Assembly (NCBI GenBank): GCA_025934395.1
Contig: JAICYC010000009.1
Location: forward strand, 1-64,000
Source of the DNA: Solirubrobacteraceae bacterium
Lineage (GTDB): Bacteria; Actinomycetota; Thermoleophilia; Solirubrobacterales; Solirubrobacteraceae
Reading direction: 5' to 3'
Length of the DNA: 64,000 nt
The position numbers and the translations under genes were made by a program. A model generated the notes under the pieces. That model worked only from the letters and a program-made list of their open reading frames with translations. It was not told where the DNA came from and did not search any database. Shown piece by piece: positions 61,351 through 64,000 of the stretch. The stretch's first letter is position 1. Each line of letters begins with the position of its first letter.

Positions 61351-62853
61351 CTAGAGGCCGCGGCGTCCGAGCACGTGCGGGACGGTCCGCAGGAGGATCT
61401 TCACGTCGGTCCAGAGAGACCAGTTGGCCACGTACAGGTAGTCGATCGCGACCATCTCCTTCAGCGGCACCCGCGAGGGCCCGAGGATCTGCCACGGGCC
61501 GGTCATCCCCGGCATCAGCTCCAGTCGGCGGCGGTGCCACCCCTCCACGCGCTGGTCCTCCTCGACGACCAGCGGACGAGGCCCGACGAGGCTCATCTCG
61601 CCTTTGAAGACGTTCATGAGCTGCGGCAGCTCGTCGAGCGCCGTGCTGCGCAGCAGGCGCCCGACGCGCGTCACGCGCGGGTCCTCGGCGATCTTGAACA
61701 GCCCCTCCTTGGCCTCGTTGCGGTGGCGCAGCGAGTCCTTCATCGCGTCGGCCCCGTCGACCATCGTGCGGAACTTGAGCATGTGGAAGCGGTGGCCGTG
61801 GCGGCCCACGCGCAGCTGGCGGAAGAACACGGGCCCGCGCGAGTCGAGCTTGATCGCGATCGCGATCGCGAGCAGGATCGGCGAGATCGCGATCAGCCCC
61901 AGCGATGCGCCGAGCAGGTCGAAGGCGCGTTTGAAGGCCGCCGAGGAGCGCGTCAGGTCGAAGCGGCGCACGCCCATCACGGTGACGCCGTGCAGGTCGT
62001 CGAACTCGACCGAGGAGCCCACGACCTCGAGCAGTCGCGGTAGCACGCTCACGCGCACCCCGACCGCCTTGAGCGTCCTGACGAGGTTGAGCATCTCGCC
62101 CGCGTCCACGCTGCGGGGCGCGATTATCGCGCGGTGGACGTCGAGGGTCTGGGCGAGGTCGCGGATCTCCGCCAGCCGCGGCTCGGAGAAGGAGTCGGTT
62201 GACCACGGCTCGACCTTGTCGAGGTCCAGGTGCGCGACCACCTTGGCGTTGACACCGCCGTGGCCGACGAGCTTCGCGCGGATCGTCTCGGCGGAGATCT
62301 CGTCGCCGATGAACAGACAACGCTCGATCGGCGAGACGCGCAGGGCGATCATGCGCGCCACCGACCGGCCGAGGATCAGCAGCGCAGCCAGCGACACCCA
62401 CAGGAACAGCGCCTCGTGGCGGTCGAGCGCGCCGCGCACGAGCAGGCCTTCGGTCAGCCAGGCGATCAGCGCACAGAGCGTCGCGAGCTGGAACAGCCGC
62501 GGCGCCTCGTCGAGCGTTGTCTTGCGCAGAAGCGTCTCGTCACGGTCGTAGAGGCCGGTGAGCTTCGCGCACACGACCAGGATCGGGACCGCCGCGAGCA
62601 CCGCCCAGGTGAGCTGCAGCGAGCGGCGTGAGAGCTCGACCGTGAGCACGAAGGCGGTCACGATCGCGATCACGTCGGCGGTGACGAGCAGGCGCCTGAA
62701 AACCGAGTCGCGGCGCATGCAGGCAGCCGGACCGCGCACCTCTGCGATGCCGGTCGTGAGCAGCCTGCGCCGACCCAGCTTCCCGCGTGTTACGGGAAGC
62801 GGCCGACCCCAACCTACGCCTGTCTCGGCGCTGCCGCCGGTCTCGACGCTCAT
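61351..62853 (-). CDS. Polyprenyl-phosphate glycosyl-1-phosphate transferase (initiating sugar transferase, WbaP/ExoY-like)
   Basis: N-terminal TM region, KRAFDLLGASLGLIAISPILLAIAIAIKLDSRGPVFFRQLRVGRHGHRFHMLKFRTM...RSTALDELPQLMNVFKGEMSLVGPRPLV; AAGGAGG RBS before ATG 62853. Confidence 0.94.
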   Translation of the reverse strand: MSVETGGSAETGVGWGRPLPVTRGKLGRRRLLTTGIAEVRGPAACMRRDSVFRRLLVTADVIAIVTAFVLTVELSRRSLQLTWAVLAAVPILVVCAKLTGLYDRDETLLRKTTLDEAPRLFQLATLCALIAWLTEGLLVRGALDRHEALFLWVSLAALLILGRSVARMIALRVSPIERCLFIGDEISAETIRAKLVGHGGVNAKVVAHLDLDKVEPWSTDSFSEPRLAEIRDLAQTLDVHRAIIAPRSVDAGEMLNLVRTLKAVGVRVSVLPRLLEVVGSSVEFDDLHGVTVMGVRRFDLTRSSAAFKRAFDLLGASLGLIAISPILLAIAIAIKLDSRGPVFFRQLRVGRHGHRFHMLKFRTMVDGADAMKDSLRHRNEAKEGLFKIAEDPRVTRVGRLLRSTALDELPQLMNVFKGEMSLVGPRPLVVEEDQRVEGWHRRRLELMPGMTGPWQILGPSRVPLKEMVAIDYLYVANWSLWTDVKILLRTVPHVLGRRGL

Positions 62854-62950
62854 CGTCCCTGCCGCCTCCTTGCTCGCCACAACGTCCCCATACTCCAAGC
62901 ACCAGCCCGAACAAATGTCGAGATCCTGTGACCCCCGTGAAGCCTCCGGC

Positions 62951-62979
62951 ATCATAGACAGAGGCCGCAACTAGCGCAA
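62951..62979 (-). promoter_or_regulatory. Promoter for initiating sugar transferase: TTGCGC-N17-TATGAT
   Basis: Minus strand -10 TATGAT (62956-62951), -35 TTGCGC (62979-62974), 17-nt spacing. Confidence 0.55.
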
Positions 62980-62992
62980 GGCAACTAGCGCA
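62967..62992. repeat. Direct repeat GCAACTAGCGCA x2 (14-bp period) overlapping the -35
   Basis: 62967-62978 and 62981-62992, identical 12-mers. Confidence 0.75.
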
Positions 62993-63220
62993 CGACTTGC
63001 CGGGCTAACGGTCGCGGCCACCGTCCCCTTCACGCCCCACCACGCGAGCCGGTGTCCCCGCTCGCGGGCCCCTCGGGGCGCCGCCGGAGCATAGCGCGCC
63101 CGCGAATGCGGCGTGCATGCAGGTGGTCCGGAAAAGCTGTCCCGATAAGTTCGACCCGATCGGTGAACATCAGCTACCATCGCTCGCTCGGAGACGACAG
63201 ACCAGGGGGCTTGGCAGGAG

Positions 63221-64000
63221 ATGCACATCGATCCGTACATCGTTCTCGGCAGCGCAGTCGTGGGCTTCCTCGTCGGGATGACCGGCGCGGGCGGGGGCGC
63301 GCTGATGACGCCGATGCTGATCCTGCTGTTCAGCGTGAAGCCCTCCTCCGCGATCTCGAGCGACCTCGTCGCGGCGGTGCTGATGCGACCCGTGGGAGCC
63401 GCCGTGCACCTGCGCAAGGGCACCGTGAACAAAACGCTCGTGAAGTGGATGGTGCTCGGCTCGGTGCCGATGGCGTTCCTCGGCTCCTACTTACTCCATC
63501 TCATGGGCAACGAGAAGTCGGCGCAGACGAACATCGAGAAAGCGCTGGGGGCGGCGCTCCTGGTGGGCGCCGCCGCGATGGTGCTGCGCTACGTGCTCGA
63601 CCAGCGCACCGGCGGCAAGCGCACGGGCACGATCAGGGAGATCGTGGCCAAGCCCCTGCCGACCGTGCTGATCGGGATGCTCGGAGGGATCGTCGTGGGG
63701 TTGACGTCGGTCGGCTCGGGATCGCTGATGATCATCCTGCTGCTGTTCCTCTACCCGACGATCGGCGCCAACCAGCTCGTGGGGACCGACCTCACCCAGG
63801 CGGTCCCGCTGACCGCCGCTGCCGCAGTGGGCGCGCTCGTCTTCGGCCACGTGGAATTCGGGGTGACGACGTCGCTGATCCTCGGGAGCGTTCCGGCGGT
63901 GCTGGTGGGCTCGATGCTCTCCTCGAGCGCGCCCGACCGGTACGTGCGCCCCGTGATCACGTTCGTGATCTTCGCCTCCGGCCTGAAGTACGCGGGCCTC
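63221..64000 (+). CDS. TauE/SafE family sulfite/anion exporter (truncated by window end)
   Basis: MHIDPYIVLGSAVVGFLVGMTGAGGGALMTPMLILLFSVKPSSAISSDLVAAVLMRPVGAAVHLRKGTVN...MLGGIVVGLTSVGSGSLMIILLLFLYP; absent from ORF track because it has no stop in the window. Confidence 0.88.
   Translation, partial: MHIDPYIVLGSAVVGFLVGMTGAGGGALMTPMLILLFSVKPSSAISSDLVAAVLMRPVGAAVHLRKGTVNKTLVKWMVLGSVPMAFLGSYLLHLMGNEKSAQTNIEKALGAALLVGAAAMVLRYVLDQRTGGKRTGTIREIVAKPLPTVLIGMLGGIVVGLTSVGSGSLMIILLLFLYPTIGANQLVGTDLTQAVPLTAAAAVGALVFGHVEFGVTTSLILGSVPAVLVGSMLSSSAPDRYVRPVITFVIFASGLKYAGL

Noticed and set aside
1-64000. CRISPR arrays, tRNA/rRNA genes, insertion sequences, phage genes
   Set aside because: Scanned by eye; no regularly spaced repeats, no tRNA T-loop contexts outside coding frames, no transposase or integrase-like proteins.

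Overview
High-GC actinobacterial chromosome segment; gene content and style suggest a Thermoleophilia/Solirubrobacterales-like organism (inference). No rRNA, tRNA, CRISPR array or transposon was recognised. Left part (0-30 kb) is mostly housekeeping: 5' end of an rpoD-type sigma factor, a c-di-AMP (ydaO-type) riboswitch before an RlpA-like protein, a degenerate-GGDEF protein, an oxidative pentose-phosphate cluster (glpX, gnd, zwf, opcA, pgl, phosphatase), ergothioneine genes egtB-egtD, acyl-CoA genes, cspA, MscS and uppP. Right part (about 30-63 kb) is a large cell-surface glycan locus: cysD-cysNC (PAPS synthesis), about ten glycosyltransferases, FkbM and other methyltransferases, a PIG-L deacetylase, five sulfotransferases (a sixth lies at 19-20 kb), Wzz/BY-kinase-like, O-antigen-ligase/Wzy-like, ABC exporter and an initiating polyprenyl-phosphate sugar transferase, plus a secreted glycoside-hydrolase-like protein and two charged lipoproteins. 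The most interesting hypothesis is a dedicated sulfated exopolysaccharide/capsule system, supported by a chain of overlapping genes wzz-wzy-ABC-ST-ST-GT. Other highlights are an in-frame amber codon at codon 8 of opcA, direct-repeat operators at promoters in the glycan locus, a Lys/Ala-rich tail on 6-phosphogluconate dehydrogenase, a Walker-A K-to-R change in the BY-kinase-like protein, and a block of genes with reversed Glu codon preference.
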